This document shows positions 27,124 through 35,821 of a DNA stretch of 64,000 bases, piece after piece (the first letter of the stretch is position 1; the number at the start of each line of letters is the position of its first letter). The position numbers and the translations under genes are program-made. The notes beneath the pieces are model-generated. The model saw only the letters and a program-made list of their open reading frames with translations, was not told the DNA's origin and ran no database searches. Origin of the DNA: Comamonas badia DSM 17552 (GTDB lineage: Bacteria; Pseudomonadota; Gammaproteobacteria; Burkholderiales; Burkholderiaceae_C); contig NZ_AXVM01000003.1 of assembly GCF_000484635.1 (NCBI RefSeq), positions 124,001 through 188,000 on the forward strand, given 5' to 3'.

Positions 27124-27966
27124 ATGAACACCCGCGAACTCGCCCGCCCCGATGGCGCCACCCTGCTGCTGCGCGACTGGCCGCTGGCTGCGGACAAGCG
27201 CCGCGCCACCCTGCTGCTGGTGCATGGCCTGGGCGAGCACAGCGGGCGCTACGCCGCCCTGGCCCGGCACCTGGGCGGCTGGGGCTGCGCGGCGCAGGCC
27301 TACGACCATTACGGGCATGGCGGCTCCAGCGGCACGCGCGGCGCGCTGCCCCAGGAAGACCGCCTGCTCACCGACCTGGCCGCCGTGGTGGACGCCACCC
27401 GCGCCGCGCTGCCCGCGGACGAGCCGCTGATCCTGCTCGGGCACAGCATGGGCGGGCTGGTGGCCGCCACCTTCGCCGCGCGGCAGCTGCGCCCCATCGA
27501 TGCGCTGGTGCTGTCCGCCCCGGCGCTGGCGATCTTCACCAGCCCGGTGCAGAAGCTGTTGCTGGCGACGCTGCCGGGGCTGCTGCCGAATCTGCGCATC
27601 GGCAACGGCCTGAACCCCGAGCACCTTTCCCATGATGCCGCCGTGGTGCAGGCCTATGTGAACGACCCGCTGTGCCACGACCGCATCAGCACGCGGCTGG
27701 CGCACTTTCTGGCCTTCACGGGGGCGGGTACGCTGGCGCACGCGCCGCACTGGCCCGTGCCCACGCTGCTGTTGTGGGGCAGCGGCGACCGCATGGTCAA
27801 CCCCGCCGGCTGCCGCCAGCTGGCCGCCAACGCCCCGCCCGGCGTCGTCACGGCGCAGGAATTTTCCGGGCTGTACCACGAGATCTTCAACGAGGCCGAT
27901 CCTGCGCCGGTGTTTGCCGCCCTGGGCCGGTGGCTTCAGGAATATCTGAACAAAAACCACCGTTGA
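27124..27966 (+). CDS. Alpha/beta hydrolase, lysophospholipase / monoacylglycerol-lipase type
   Basis: A 280-residue hydrolase of the lysophospholipase (PldB / monoglyceride lipase) group. The oxyanion motif is LLVHGLGEHSGRY, the nucleophile elbow is LLGHSMGGLVAA, the acid is in WGSGDRMVNPAG and the catalytic His is in SGLYHEIFNE. There is no signal peptide, so it is cytoplasmic. The start ATG 27124 follows AAGGAGCCCGC, a good Shine-Dalgarno. The C-terminal residues (LNKNHR) and the TGA are formed by the adjoining ~55-bp repeat. It is convergent with rsmE. Confidence 0.88.
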   Translation: MNTRELARPDGATLLLRDWPLAADKRRATLLLVHGLGEHSGRYAALARHLGGWGCAAQAYDHYGHGGSSGTRGALPQEDRLLTDLAAVVDATRAALPADEPLILLGHSMGGLVAATFAARQLRPIDALVLSAPALAIFTSPVQKLLLATLPGLLPNLRIGNGLNPEHLSHDAAVVQAYVNDPLCHDRISTRLAHFLAFTGAGTLAHAPHWPVPTLLLWGSGDRMVNPAGCRQLAANAPPGVVTAQEFSGLYHEIFNEADPAPVFAALGRWLQEYLNKNHR

Positions 27967-28003
27967 CGCTTGTTTGGCAAGCGCTGGCAGCTCTCTTTTC
28001 AGG
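27948..28003. repeat. Interspersed ~55-bp repeat between the lipase and rsmE stops
   Basis: TGAACAAAAACCACCG, then TTGACGCTTGTTTGGCAAGCG and CTGGCAGCTCTCTTTTCAGG. It provides the lipase stop codon and reaches the rsmE stop. The GCTTG/CAAGC hairpin lies between two convergent genes. Confidence 0.7.
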
Positions 28004-28706
28004 AGAATACAAGCACGGCCAGCGCGGCAATGGCCGCCGTCTCGCTGCGCAGCACGCGCGTACCCAGGTGCGCCGGCGCGAAGCCCGCGGCCAGCGCCGC
28101 ATCGTCTTCCTGCGGCGTGAGGCCGCCTTCGGGACCATGCAGCACCCAGACGGCCGGCGCAGCGCCCGCCGCCTCGCGCAGGGGCTGGCTGCCCGCCCGC
28201 AGCGAAAGCACCACCCGCCCGCCCTGGCCCGCGCCGCGCAAGGCCGTGTGCAGCGCCACGGGAGCGGCAATCTTGGGCACGCGGTTGCGCCCGCATTGTT
28301 CGCACGCCGCCGCCGCAATCGCCTGCCAGCGCGCCTGGCGCTTCGCCGCACGGTCGCCTTCGAGCTTGAGCACGCTGCGCGCCGTCAGCACCGGCTGGAG
28401 GCTCGTCACGCCCAGCTCCGTCGCCTTTTCCACCAGCCAGTCCATGCGCTCATTGGCCGGCATGCCGACCAGCAGATGGACCGCGCGCGCGGCCTCGCGC
28501 TCCACCGGGTCGTGAACGCCGACCGCCACCGCGACGTCGCTGCGGCCCATGCGCGTGACGTTCGCCGCCCATTCGCCACCCCGCCCGTCAAACAGCGTGA
28601 GCGGCGCGCCCGGCTGCAGCCTCAGCACCTGCACATGGCGCGCGGCTTCGCCCGCCAGCACGCGCTCGCCGGGGCTCAAAGGTTCATCGCACCAGATGCG
28701 CGGCAT
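27999..28706 (-). CDS. rsmE: 16S rRNA (uracil-1498-N3)-methyltransferase
   Basis: A 235-residue SPOUT-class methyltransferase that methylates U1498 of 16S rRNA in the small ribosomal subunit. The N-terminus PRIWCDEPLSPGERV is a PUA-like domain, and the trefoil-knot SAM site reads WVLHGPEGGLTPQED and GTRVLRSETAA. ATG 28706 (MPRIWCDEP) was chosen because family members begin there, and it sits at the edge of a repeat copy. It is 54 bases downstream of amgK on the same strand. Confidence 0.94.
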   Translation of the reverse strand: MPRIWCDEPLSPGERVLAGEAARHVQVLRLQPGAPLTLFDGRGGEWAANVTRMGRSDVAVAVGVHDPVEREAARAVHLLVGMPANERMDWLVEKATELGVTSLQPVLTARSVLKLEGDRAAKRQARWQAIAAAACEQCGRNRVPKIAAPVALHTALRGAGQGGRVVLSLRAGSQPLREAAGAAPAVWVLHGPEGGLTPQEDDAALAAGFAPAHLGTRVLRSETAAIAALAVLVFS

Positions 28707-28762
28707 ATTCAAAACAGGAGCTGCAGGCGCTTGCACAGCCTGCGTCAGAGGTGTTTTTTGTC
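28707..28762. repeat. Interspersed ~55-bp repeat between rsmE and amgK
   Basis: Reversed orientation: ATTCAAAACAGGAGCTGCAG, GCGCTTGCACAGCCTGCG, then GTTTTTTGTCA. It fills the whole gap, from the rsmE start to the amgK stop. Confidence 0.65.
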
Positions 28763-29858
28763 ACATTCTTCCGAAGGCCCAGCCGCCGGCCTGCTGCGTG
28801 CCTTCGATCTGGTCGATCAGGCGCAGCAGCGGCGCCAGCTCGCGGTAGCGTGCGCAGGTGGCGCGCATGTAGGCGATGAAGCGCGGCGCATCCGCCAGGT
28901 ATTTCGGCTTGCCGTCGCGCAGCGTGATGCGGGCAAAAATGCCCGCCACCTTCAGGTGCCGCTGCAGCGCCATCCAGTCCACCGCGCGGTAGAACTCGCC
29001 GAAGTCCGCACCCCAGCCGCTCGCGCTGGCGGTACCCAGCAGGCCGGCCTTGCGCGCCTTTTCCCAGTAGCGCACGGTGAGGTCGATGACGAAGTCTTCC
29101 TCCCAGCTGATGAAGGCGTCGCGCATCAGGCTGGCGATGTCGTAGGTGATGGGGCCGAACACCGCGTCCTGGAAATCGAGCACGCCCAGGCACTCGTCCG
29201 GGCCAACGATGAGGTTGCGCATCATGTAGTCGCGGTGCACGAAAACCTGCGGCGCCGCCAGGTTCTGCGCCACGATGGCGTCGAACGCCTTCGCCAGCAC
29301 CGCCTGCTGTTTTTCATCGAGCGTGGTCTGCCGGTGGCGCGCGACGTACCAGTCGGGAAAGAGCTGCAGCTCGCGGCGCAGCAGCGCCTCGTCATACGGC
29401 GGCAGCACGCCCGCGCGGCTGGCCTTCTGCCAGTCGAGAAGGACGTCGATGGCCTGCAGGTACCAGGCATGCGCCGCCCGCGGCTGGGCAGGGTCGAGTT
29501 TTTCGATCGCCGTCCGGGCGCCCAGGTCGGTGAGCAGCATGAAGCCATGCGCCTCATCCCAGGCCAGAATCTGCGGCACCCGCAGACCGGCGGCCTGCAT
29601 CAGCGCCTGCACGGCGACGAAGGGGCGGCAATCTTCCTTCCCGGGCGGTGCATCCATGATGATGCGGGCCGCGCCATCGGCTGCATCGATGCGCAGGTAG
29701 CGCCGAAAGCTCGCATCGCTGCTGGCGGCGCGCAGCGAGGCAGGCTGCAGGCCCTGGCCTTGCGCCAGCGGGGCGAGCCAGGCCCGGAACGCCGATTCGC
29801 GGGCAGGATCGTCCCAGGCCACCGCGGGCGGGCTGGGGAAATGGGGCACAGCGCTCAT
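28761..29858 (-). CDS. amgK: AmgK-type sugar kinase (aminoglycoside phosphotransferase fold)
   Basis: A 365-residue kinase of the choline/aminoglycoside-kinase fold. It contains the Brenner motif VHRDYMMRNLIV and the metal-binding VLDFQDAVFGPITYDI. AmgK phosphorylates N-acetylmuramate and N-acetylglucosamine at C1 during cell-wall recycling, bypassing de novo UDP-MurNAc synthesis. The call is supported by the divergent lptD neighbour, as in Pseudomonas. The usual partner murU (nucleotidyltransferase) is not next to it here. ATG 29858 was chosen; it lies within 6 bases of an alternative lptD start on the other strand, so the promoters overlap. Confidence 0.82.
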   Translation of the reverse strand: MSAVPHFPSPPAVAWDDPARESAFRAWLAPLAQGQGLQPASLRAASSDASFRRYLRIDAADGAARIIMDAPPGKEDCRPFVAVQALMQAAGLRVPQILAWDEAHGFMLLTDLGARTAIEKLDPAQPRAAHAWYLQAIDVLLDWQKASRAGVLPPYDEALLRRELQLFPDWYVARHRQTTLDEKQQAVLAKAFDAIVAQNLAAPQVFVHRDYMMRNLIVGPDECLGVLDFQDAVFGPITYDIASLMRDAFISWEEDFVIDLTVRYWEKARKAGLLGTASASGWGADFGEFYRAVDWMALQRHLKVAGIFARITLRDGKPKYLADAPRFIAYMRATCARYRELAPLLRLIDQIEGTQQAGGWAFGRM

Positions 29859-29956
29859 GGATAATGGCAATTGTAGGGGCCGGGTCTGCCGGATTTTCCC
29901 CATGTCCTGTGCCGGGCCGGCGCGCAAGCCGCCCAGGGCGCCTGAATACTCCATCC

Positions 29957-32338
29957 GTGCCACCACCCCTGTCCCCGCCGCCTTGCCGCCTGCCAAGCCT
30001 GGTCTGCGCCGGGCTGCTGGTCTGCGCCCAGGCGCTCGCCCAGCAGGATGGCCCGCTGCCCGCCGCGGCGCTGCAAGCCTCGCCGCAGCTGGCGGAAAAG
30101 GCGCCCACGCCGCCCTCCGCCCTGCCCACCTTCGTGCGCGGCGAGCGCATCGAGGGGCAGACCGACGTGCAGATCAATATCCAGGGCGATGCCGAGCTGC
30201 GCCGCGGCGACACCGTGATCCATGCGGACCGCATGGACTACGACATCCCCGAGGACCGCGCGCGCGCCAGCGGCCATGTGCGCATCAACCGCGGCGGCAA
30301 CCTCTACGACGGCCAGCTGCTCGATCTCAAGGTCAACGCCTTCAACGGCTTCTTCACGCAGATCGACTACCGGCTGCTGCAGACGGGCGGCCACGGCGTG
30401 GCCAGCCGCGTGGACTTCATCGACCACGACCATTCGGTCTCGCACGACGCGACCTACACCACCTGCGAGAAGGACAACGAAGCCAGCTGGCAGCCCGACT
30501 GGGTGCTGCGTGCCGAGACGCTGACGATAGACAAGGTGCAGGACGAGGGCGTCGCCACCAACGCCGTGCTGGAATTCAAGGGCGTGCCCATCCTGGCAAC
30601 GCCCTGGGTCAGCTTCCCGCTGTCCAACCAGCGCAAGTCCGGGCTGCTGCCGCCCACGCTGGCGCTGGACAGCACCAGCGGCTTCGTCTACGCCCAGCCG
30701 TATTACTGGAACATCGCGCCCAACCGCGACGCCACCTTCACGCCGGTGCTGATGTCGCGCCGCGGTGTCGCGCTCAATTCGGAGTTCCGCTACCTGGAGC
30801 CGCGCTACAACGGCGAGCTGGGGCTGAATTTCATGCCGACGGACAAGCTGCGCGATCGCAACCGCTGGCTGGGCAGCATCAAGCACAGCGCGCAAATCGC
30901 CTCGCCCCTGGGCGATCTGGGCCTGGGAATCAACATCCGCCGCGCCAGCGACAACAATTACTGGCGCGATTTCCCCCAGCGCGGCACCAGCGGCACCAAC
31001 CCGCTGGACACCACCGCGCAGCGGCTGCTGGCGGCCGATGGCAGCCTGCACTGGTCCCAGGGCAACAACGCGGTGAGCCTGCGCACCCTCAAGTGGCAGA
31101 CGCTGCAGGACGTGACATCGCCGATCACGCCGCCCTACGACCTGCTGCCGCAATTGCACTGGGCCTACACGCCCGACAGCGTCGGCCCGGGGCTGGACCT
31201 GCGCCTGGATGGCGACTACACCCATTTCCGCGGCGATCGCAGCTTCTACACCCAGCCGAATGCCGCGCGCAGCTATTTCATCGCCCAGCTCAGCCGTCCC
31301 TGGCTCACGCCGGCGAGCTTCATCACGCCGCGCCTGCAGCTGCACGCCACGCGCTACCAGTTCGACACGCCGCTCTCCACGGGGCAGACGGGCATCACCC
31401 GGGTATTGCCCACCTTCAGCCTCGACAGCGGCCTGGTCTTCGAGCGCGATGCGGCGTACCTCGGCCGCGGCTTCGTGCAGACGCTGGAGCCACGCGCCTT
31501 CTACACCTTCACGCCGCACCACAACCAGAGCATGCTGCCGGTGTACGACACGGCGCAGACCGACTTCAACTTCGCCTCCATCTATACCGAAAACTCGTTT
31601 GGCGGCAACGACCGCATCGCCGACAACAACCTGCTGACGCTGGGCGTGACCACGCGGCTGCTCGACCCGGGCAGCGGCGCCGAGGCCGTGCGCCTGGGCG
31701 TGGCGCAGCGCCTGCGCTTTTCCGACCAGACCGTGACCATGCCCGGCCAGCCCGTGGTGAGCGAGCACCTGTCGGACATCCTGCTGGGCGCGGGCATCCA
31801 TTGGGTGCCCGAGTGGGGCTTTGACTCCACCATCCAGTACAACCCCAAGCAGGGCCAGTCGCTGCGCACCACCATCGCCGCGCGCTACACCCCGGCCAAA
31901 TACCACACGCTCAGCGTCGCCTACCGCAAGCAGGATGTGACCGGCCCCTTCACCGTGGCCAGCAAGCAGCTGGACCTGGGCTGGCAATGGCCGCTCTCGG
32001 ACGTGTTTGGATCGTCCAGGGACAGCCAGGCGGGACGGGACGGGCGCTGGTACAGCGTCGGGCGCCTGAACTACAGCCTGCAGGACCGCAAGCTGACGGA
32101 CGCCATCATCGGCGCCGAATACGACAGCTGCTGCTGGACCGGCCGCGTGGTGCTGGAGCGCCTGCAAATGGGCGCCACCACCTCGAACACGCGCATCCTG
32201 CTGCAGCTTGAGCTCAAGGGCCTGTCGCGCCTGTCGTTCGGCAACAACCCGCTGGCCAGCCTGCAGCAGAACGTGCCGGGCTACCAGGTTCTGGACAGCC
32301 GCCAAACCACCCCCAGCCGCTTCACCCGCTACGATTGA
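29957..32338 (+). CDS. lptD: LPS-assembly outer-membrane protein LptD
   Basis: A protein of about 793 residues: signal peptide (LPSLVCAGLLVCAQALAQQD), periplasmic OstA/LptA-like N-terminal domain (GDAELRRGDTVIHADRMDYD), then a large beta-barrel. Two adjacent cysteines near the C-terminus (EYDSCCWTGRVVLER), together with a cysteine in the N-terminal half (TYTTCEKDNE), are those used in LptD disulphides. It inserts LPS into the outer leaflet with LptE. The start is uncertain: GTG 29957 places the signal directly at the N-terminus, while ATG 29864 would add 31 unlikely residues. It is followed by surA, 20 bases on. Confidence 0.92.
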   Translation: MPPPLSPPPCRLPSLVCAGLLVCAQALAQQDGPLPAAALQASPQLAEKAPTPPSALPTFVRGERIEGQTDVQINIQGDAELRRGDTVIHADRMDYDIPEDRARASGHVRINRGGNLYDGQLLDLKVNAFNGFFTQIDYRLLQTGGHGVASRVDFIDHDHSVSHDATYTTCEKDNEASWQPDWVLRAETLTIDKVQDEGVATNAVLEFKGVPILATPWVSFPLSNQRKSGLLPPTLALDSTSGFVYAQPYYWNIAPNRDATFTPVLMSRRGVALNSEFRYLEPRYNGELGLNFMPTDKLRDRNRWLGSIKHSAQIASPLGDLGLGINIRRASDNNYWRDFPQRGTSGTNPLDTTAQRLLAADGSLHWSQGNNAVSLRTLKWQTLQDVTSPITPPYDLLPQLHWAYTPDSVGPGLDLRLDGDYTHFRGDRSFYTQPNAARSYFIAQLSRPWLTPASFITPRLQLHATRYQFDTPLSTGQTGITRVLPTFSLDSGLVFERDAAYLGRGFVQTLEPRAFYTFTPHHNQSMLPVYDTAQTDFNFASIYTENSFGGNDRIADNNLLTLGVTTRLLDPGSGAEAVRLGVAQRLRFSDQTVTMPGQPVVSEHLSDILLGAGIHWVPEWGFDSTIQYNPKQGQSLRTTIAARYTPAKYHTLSVAYRKQDVTGPFTVASKQLDLGWQWPLSDVFGSSRDSQAGRDGRWYSVGRLNYSLQDRKLTDAIIGAEYDSCCWTGRVVLERLQMGATTSNTRILLQLELKGLSRLSFGNNPLASLQQNVPGYQVLDSRQTTPSRFTRYD

Positions 32339-32358
32339 GCGCCAACCCTTTATCCGCC

Positions 32359-33765
32359 ATGACACCACGCGCCCGAACTTCCGCCCTCGCCAGCCTGATG
32401 GCCCTGGCGCTGCTTGCCGCGCCGGCCGGCCACGCCCAGAACCAGAAGCCGTCAGCCAAGGCCGCGGCAACGGCCACGCGCAAACCCGCGCCAACCCAGG
32501 CGCCAGCGGCCGGCGCCAGCGCACAGGCACTGGCGCCCCAGTCGGCGGATTACATCGTCGCCGTGGTGAACTCCGAGCCCATCACCAACAACGAGGTGCG
32601 CGCGCGCGCCGCCCGCGTGGCCGAGCAGCTGCAGGCCCAGGGCGCCGCCATGCCGCCGCGCGCGCAGCTGCTGCACGAGGTGCTGGAACGCCTGATTTCC
32701 GAGCGCATCCAGGTGCAGCTGGCGCTGGAATCCGGCATCAAGGTAGATGATTACGCCATCGACCAGGCGGAACTCTCCGTCGCGCAGCAGAACGATATCT
32801 CGCTGCAGCAACTGCACCGCCAGCTGGCGCAGGAAGGGATTACCGTCGAAAGCTTTCGCCGCGAGCTGCGCAATCAGCTCCTGACGCTGCGCATCCGCGA
32901 GCGCGACGTCGAGTCGCGCGTCAAGGTCAGCGACGCCGACGTCGACCAGTTCATGCAGGAGCAGGCGCAAACCGCAGACCCGGCAACGCAGGCCATCAAC
33001 CTCGGCCACATCCTCATCGAGGTGCCGGAAAGCGCCAGCCCGCAACAGGTGGCCGAGCGCCAGGCACGTGCCGAGGAGGTCGCGGCCAAGCTCAAGGCGG
33101 GCGGAGACTTCGCCGCGCTGGCGCGGGAATACTCGGATGCCCCCGAGGGCCGCACCGGCGGAGAACTCGGCCTGCGCCCCGAAGACCGCTACCCCGAGCT
33201 GTTCCTGGAGGCCACCGCCAAGAGCCCCGTCGGCGCCATCGTGGGGCCGGTGCGCTCGCCGGCGGGTTTCCACATTCTCAAGGTGATCGAGCGCTCCAGG
33301 AACGGCTTGCCCACCATGGCGGTGCAGACGCACGCCCGGCATATCCTGCTGCGCGTCAGCGCCAACCAGACCGAGGCCCAGGCGGCGGCCAAACTTGAGG
33401 AGCTGCGCCAGCGCATCGTGGGCGGACAGGGGTCGTTCGAAGCGCTCGCCCGCGAATACTCGCAAGACGGCAGCAGCAGCCAGGGCGGGGACCTGGGCTG
33501 GTCCTACCCAGGCCGCTACGTGCCCGAGTTCCAGCAGGCGCTCGACCAGCTCAAGCTCGGCGAAATCAGCCAGCCCGTCGTCACCCGTTTCGGCGTGCAC
33601 CTGATCGAGCTCGAAGGCCGGCGCGAGGTGAAGCTCACGCAGCGCGAACAGCGTGACCTGGTGCGCGATGCGGTGCGCGCGAAAAAGCTGGACGAGGCTT
33701 ATGCCAACTGGATACGCGAGGAGCGCGCGCGGGCCTACGTGGAGATGCGCGAGCCGCCGCAATAA
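32359..33765 (+). CDS. surA: Periplasmic chaperone / peptidyl-prolyl isomerase SurA
   Basis: A 468-residue precursor with a signal peptide ([18 protein letters not shown]), an alanine-rich linker to about residue 65, a SurA N-terminal chaperone domain ([19 protein letters not shown]), two parvulin domains ([12 protein letters not shown] and [11 protein letters not shown] with the GGDLGW motif) and a short C-terminal segment. It escorts outer-membrane proteins such as LptD across the periplasm, which fits the lptD neighbour. ATG 32359 was chosen. pdxA, often found between surA and ksgA, is absent, so ksgA follows after 7 bases. Confidence 0.95.
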   Translation: MTPRARTSALASLMALALLAAPAGHAQNQKPSAKAAATATRKPAPTQAPAAGASAQALAPQSADYIVAVVNSEPITNNEVRARAARVAEQLQAQGAAMPPRAQLLHEVLERLISERIQVQLALESGIKVDDYAIDQAELSVAQQNDISLQQLHRQLAQEGITVESFRRELRNQLLTLRIRERDVESRVKVSDADVDQFMQEQAQTADPATQAINLGHILIEVPESASPQQVAERQARAEEVAAKLKAGGDFAALAREYSDAPEGRTGGELGLRPEDRYPELFLEATAKSPVGAIVGPVRSPAGFHILKVIERSRNGLPTMAVQTHARHILLRVSANQTEAQAAAKLEELRQRIVGGQGSFEALAREYSQDGSSSQGGDLGWSYPGRYVPEFQQALDQLKLGEISQPVVTRFGVHLIELEGRREVKLTQREQRDLVRDAVRAKKLDEAYANWIREERARAYVEMREPPQ

Positions 33766-33772
33766 AGCCGGC

Positions 33773-34546
33773 ATGCAGCACATCCCGCGCAAACGCTTCG
33801 GCCAGCATTTCCTGCGCGATGCGGCCATCATCGACGCCATCGTGCGTGCGATCGCGCCGCGGCCAGGCCAGGCCATGGTGGAAATCGGCCCGGGTCTGGC
33901 GGCGCTCACCCAGCCGCTGCTCGAACGCCTGGGACGGCTTACCGTCATCGAGCTGGACCGCGATCTTGCCGCGCAACTGCGCCGCAATCCGCTGCTTTCA
34001 GTGATTGAATCCGATGTGCTGAAAGTGGATTTTGCGCAGATCGCAAAAGCGCTGGAAGCTACAAAAATCAGAGTTTCCGGCAACCTGCCCTACAACATCT
34101 CCACGCCCATCCTGTTCCACCTGCTGGCGTGTGCCGAGGTGATCGAAGACCAGCATTTCATGCTGCAGAAAGAGGTGGTGGATCGCATGGTCGCGCCCTG
34201 CGGCAGTGCCGAGTACGGGCGGCTTTCCGTCATGCTGCAATGGCGCTACGCGATGGAAGATGTGCTGTTCGTACCGCCCGAGAGCTTCGACCCGCCGCCG
34301 CGCGTGGACAGCAGCGTGGTGCGCATGCTGCCGCTTCCCGCGCCCGCACCGGTCGATGCGGCGCTGCTCTCGCAATTGGTGCAGGCGGCGTTCAGCCAGC
34401 GCAGAAAGCTCTTGCGCCACCCGCTCGCACCGTGGCTGGACGCCCACGGTTACAGCGGCAACTTTGACCTGCAGCGCAGGGCGCAGGAGGTGCCGGTGGC
34501 GGAATATGTCGCCCTGGCCCAGGCGCTGGCTGGTAATGAAGAATGA
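33773..34546 (+). CDS. rsmA: 16S rRNA dimethyladenosine transferase KsgA
   Basis: A 257-residue methyltransferase that dimethylates A1518 and A1519 in helix 45 of 16S rRNA. It begins [16 protein letters not shown], contains SAM motif [16 protein letters not shown] and the catalytic [11 protein letters not shown] 33773 matches family starts. An in-frame repeat copy at 34022-34072 encodes [17 protein letters not shown], just before NLPY. The stop TGA at 34544-34546 belongs to the ~100-bp repeat copy 3. Confidence 0.96.
   Translation: MQHIPRKRFGQHFLRDAAIIDAIVRAIAPRPGQAMVEIGPGLAALTQPLLERLGRLTVIELDRDLAAQLRRNPLLSVIESDVLKVDFAQIAKALEATKIRVSGNLPYNISTPILFHLLACAEVIEDQHFMLQKEVVDRMVAPCGSAEYGRLSVMLQWRYAMEDVLFVPPESFDPPPRVDSSVVRMLPLPAPAPVDAALLSQLVQAAFSQRRKLLRHPLAPWLDAHGYSGNFDLQRRAQEVPVAEYVALAQALAGNEE
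34022..34072. repeat. Interspersed ~55-bp repeat inside rsmA
   Basis: Coding copy: GGATTTTGCGCAGATCG and GCGCTGGAAGCTACAAAAATC. The segment is in frame and lies in a surface region between the SAM motifs. Confidence 0.5.
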
Positions 34547-34634
34547 CCGCGGCTTACGCTGGCGATGACGCGGCCTGCGCCGCATGACGGGGGTATCTGT
34601 CATGCCCCGCGCCAGCGGGCGTCATTTCGTCATG
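34542..34634. repeat. ~100-bp stop-codon-supplying repeat, copy 3
   Basis: It starts AATGACCGCGGC and provides the rsmA stop TGA (34544-34546). Its right end TTTCGTCATG supplies TCA at 34630-34632, a minus-strand TGA for the small open frame 34630-34767. The centre GATGACGCGGCCTGCGCCGC matches copies 1 and 2. Confidence 0.8.
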
Positions 34635-34767
34635 CAGCGTCCGCGAGCCAGTAGGCGCTGTTGAACGGGCTGCTCATGCGCAGCGCCAGCGGCGAGACAT
34701 CCAGCAGCTTGTCGGTGGGCATCTTCTCCCCCGATTCGGCGTCGATCTGCACGCCGTGCACGGCCAA
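34630..34767 (-). CDS. Small open frame of unknown function (45 codons)
   Basis: The frame reads VHGVQIDAESGEKMPTDKLL, then DVSPLALRMSSPFNSAYWLADAA, ending at a TGA furnished by the right edge of repeat copy 3. Composition and reading-frame bias look protein-like, but no family was recognised and no Shine-Dalgarno precedes the candidate starts (TTG 34767, GTG 34761). It could be the C-terminal remnant of a larger gene. The stop supplied by a repeat parallels riboflavin synthase at copy 2. Confidence 0.35.
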   Translation of the reverse strand: MAVHGVQIDAESGEKMPTDKLLDVSPLALRMSSPFNSAYWLADAA

Positions 34768-34800
34768 AGACTGGGCAGCATGGGGCTGCTCGGCCTCGTC

Positions 34801-34837
34801 AGCCCGTTCCGCAGGGCCAAAGGTGGCGGAACGGGCT
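34801..34837. terminator. Hairpin at the end of the barstar gene
   Basis: A perfect 12-bp inverted repeat (AGCCCGTTCCGC ... GCGGAACGGGCT) with a 13-base loop, located at the barstar stop codon. No T-run follows on the minus strand, so it may act as a Rho-assisted or 3'-stabilising hairpin rather than a classical terminator. Confidence 0.5.
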
Positions 34838-35378
34838 ACAGAAAAGAATAGAAGCAGCGAAACGCGATGCGCCGGTCGCCCCAGTATTCCGCGGCATCGC
34901 GGAAGATGTCGAGCAGCTGTTCGCGCGCTTCCTTGTCGAACTTGAGCGTCGCGGGAATCTGTTCAAGCACCACGACGAAGCCCGGCTGCGGCCCGGCCTT
35001 GTGCAGCGGGTCGGTCATGCAATCGTAGAGCGCATCGAAGTTCTTGCCGAAATGCGCCGGAAACAGAAACTGTTCGGCCAGCAGGTCCAGCACATCCTGT
35101 TTGGTCTGTGCATGGGCGAGGTTGGCGTACAGGAAGTGGTGGCCCAACCGCGCGGCCGTCTCCTGCAGGTCGTTCACGCTGAAGGCGCGAATCGACTGCA
35201 CGATGTTGGCGCGCACGTTGCGCAGCAGGTTTTCATCGTCTTGACGAAGTGGCATGTCCATCTCCGCAACTCTTTCTGTCAAAAGTCCATTGAAAGCAGG
35301 GGCCTTGTCGCCCGAAGTCGGCAAGGCCTGGGGGGCGGCGGCGCTACCCGTTCGATCGGAATCAAAGGCAGGCAGCAT
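34836..35378 (-). CDS. Barstar-family RNase inhibitor
   Basis: A 180-residue protein. The C-terminal ~90 residues form a barstar domain (TKQDVLDLLAEQFLFPAHFG, then KNFDALYDCMTD; the acidic DALYDCMTD helix binds the RNase active site). The N-terminal ~90 residues are an extra region of unknown role; barstar itself is about 90 residues. Barstar neutralises barnase in the cytosol before it is exported. ATG 35378 shares one base with the RNase stop (TGATG), indicating translational coupling, with the RNase gene first. Confidence 0.88.
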   Translation of the reverse strand: MLPAFDSDRTGSAAAPQALPTSGDKAPAFNGLLTERVAEMDMPLRQDDENLLRNVRANIVQSIRAFSVNDLQETAARLGHHFLYANLAHAQTKQDVLDLLAEQFLFPAHFGKNFDALYDCMTDPLHKAGPQPGFVVVLEQIPATLKFDKEAREQLLDIFRDAAEYWGDRRIAFRCFYSFL

Positions 35379-35779
35379 CACGGCGCGATCACCCTGAAAC
35401 TGGCGTAGTGGTCGTTCGTGTAATAGCAGGCATCGGGCGTGCGCGGCGCTCCGCCGCAGACAATGCGCTGCGCCCCGCGCCCGCGCTGCCCCGGTGTGCG
35501 TACCGTGTATTCACGGTAATACCCGCGACCATGAACGGGCAGCTGGCGCTCGTAATTGCCGAACACCGAACCATCCTTGTCATGCGGGAACGGCCCGCCG
35601 CGCTGGATCAGCGCATAGGTCGCGCGCCCGTTGGCGGGTAGCTGCTGCACACTGATCGGCGTTGCGGCGGCCGGTTCTGCCAGCCCCCGCGCACCCACGG
35701 GCAGGGCCAGCATGCACACCATGCCGACGAGCCCCGCAGCAAGCCACTGGCGCGCGCCCCCGGCAAGTGAAATTCCCAT
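35378..35779 (-). CDS. Secreted barnase-type ribonuclease
   Basis: A 133-residue protein with an N-terminal signal peptide (WLAAGLVGMVCMLALPVGARG). The mature part is a microbial N1/T1-type guanyl-preferring RNase of the barnase group. The active-site Glu is in GYYREYTVR, the Arg in GAQRIV and the His in TNDHYASF; barnase E73, R87 and H102 have the same order. The motif GSVFGNYERQLP matches the barnase guanine-binding loop. Two cysteines (IVCGG and DACYY) may form a disulphide outside the cell. ATG 35779 was chosen; a TTG six bases upstream is unlikely. Regulation may involve the GGGTTTACCC site upstream. Confidence 0.88.
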   Translation of the reverse strand: MGISLAGGARQWLAAGLVGMVCMLALPVGARGLAEPAAATPISVQQLPANGRATYALIQRGGPFPHDKDGSVFGNYERQLPVHGRGYYREYTVRTPGQRGRGAQRIVCGGAPRTPDACYYTNDHYASFRVIAP

Positions 35780-35821
35780 TGGCAATCGCCTTACACAAGC
35801 AACCCGTCGGCATCGCCAAAC

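Noticed and set aside
29855-32530. An 891-codon minus-strand frame opposite lptD
   Set aside because: Low-complexity, Arg/Gln/Val-rich translation with no family; fully explained as the shadow of lptD.
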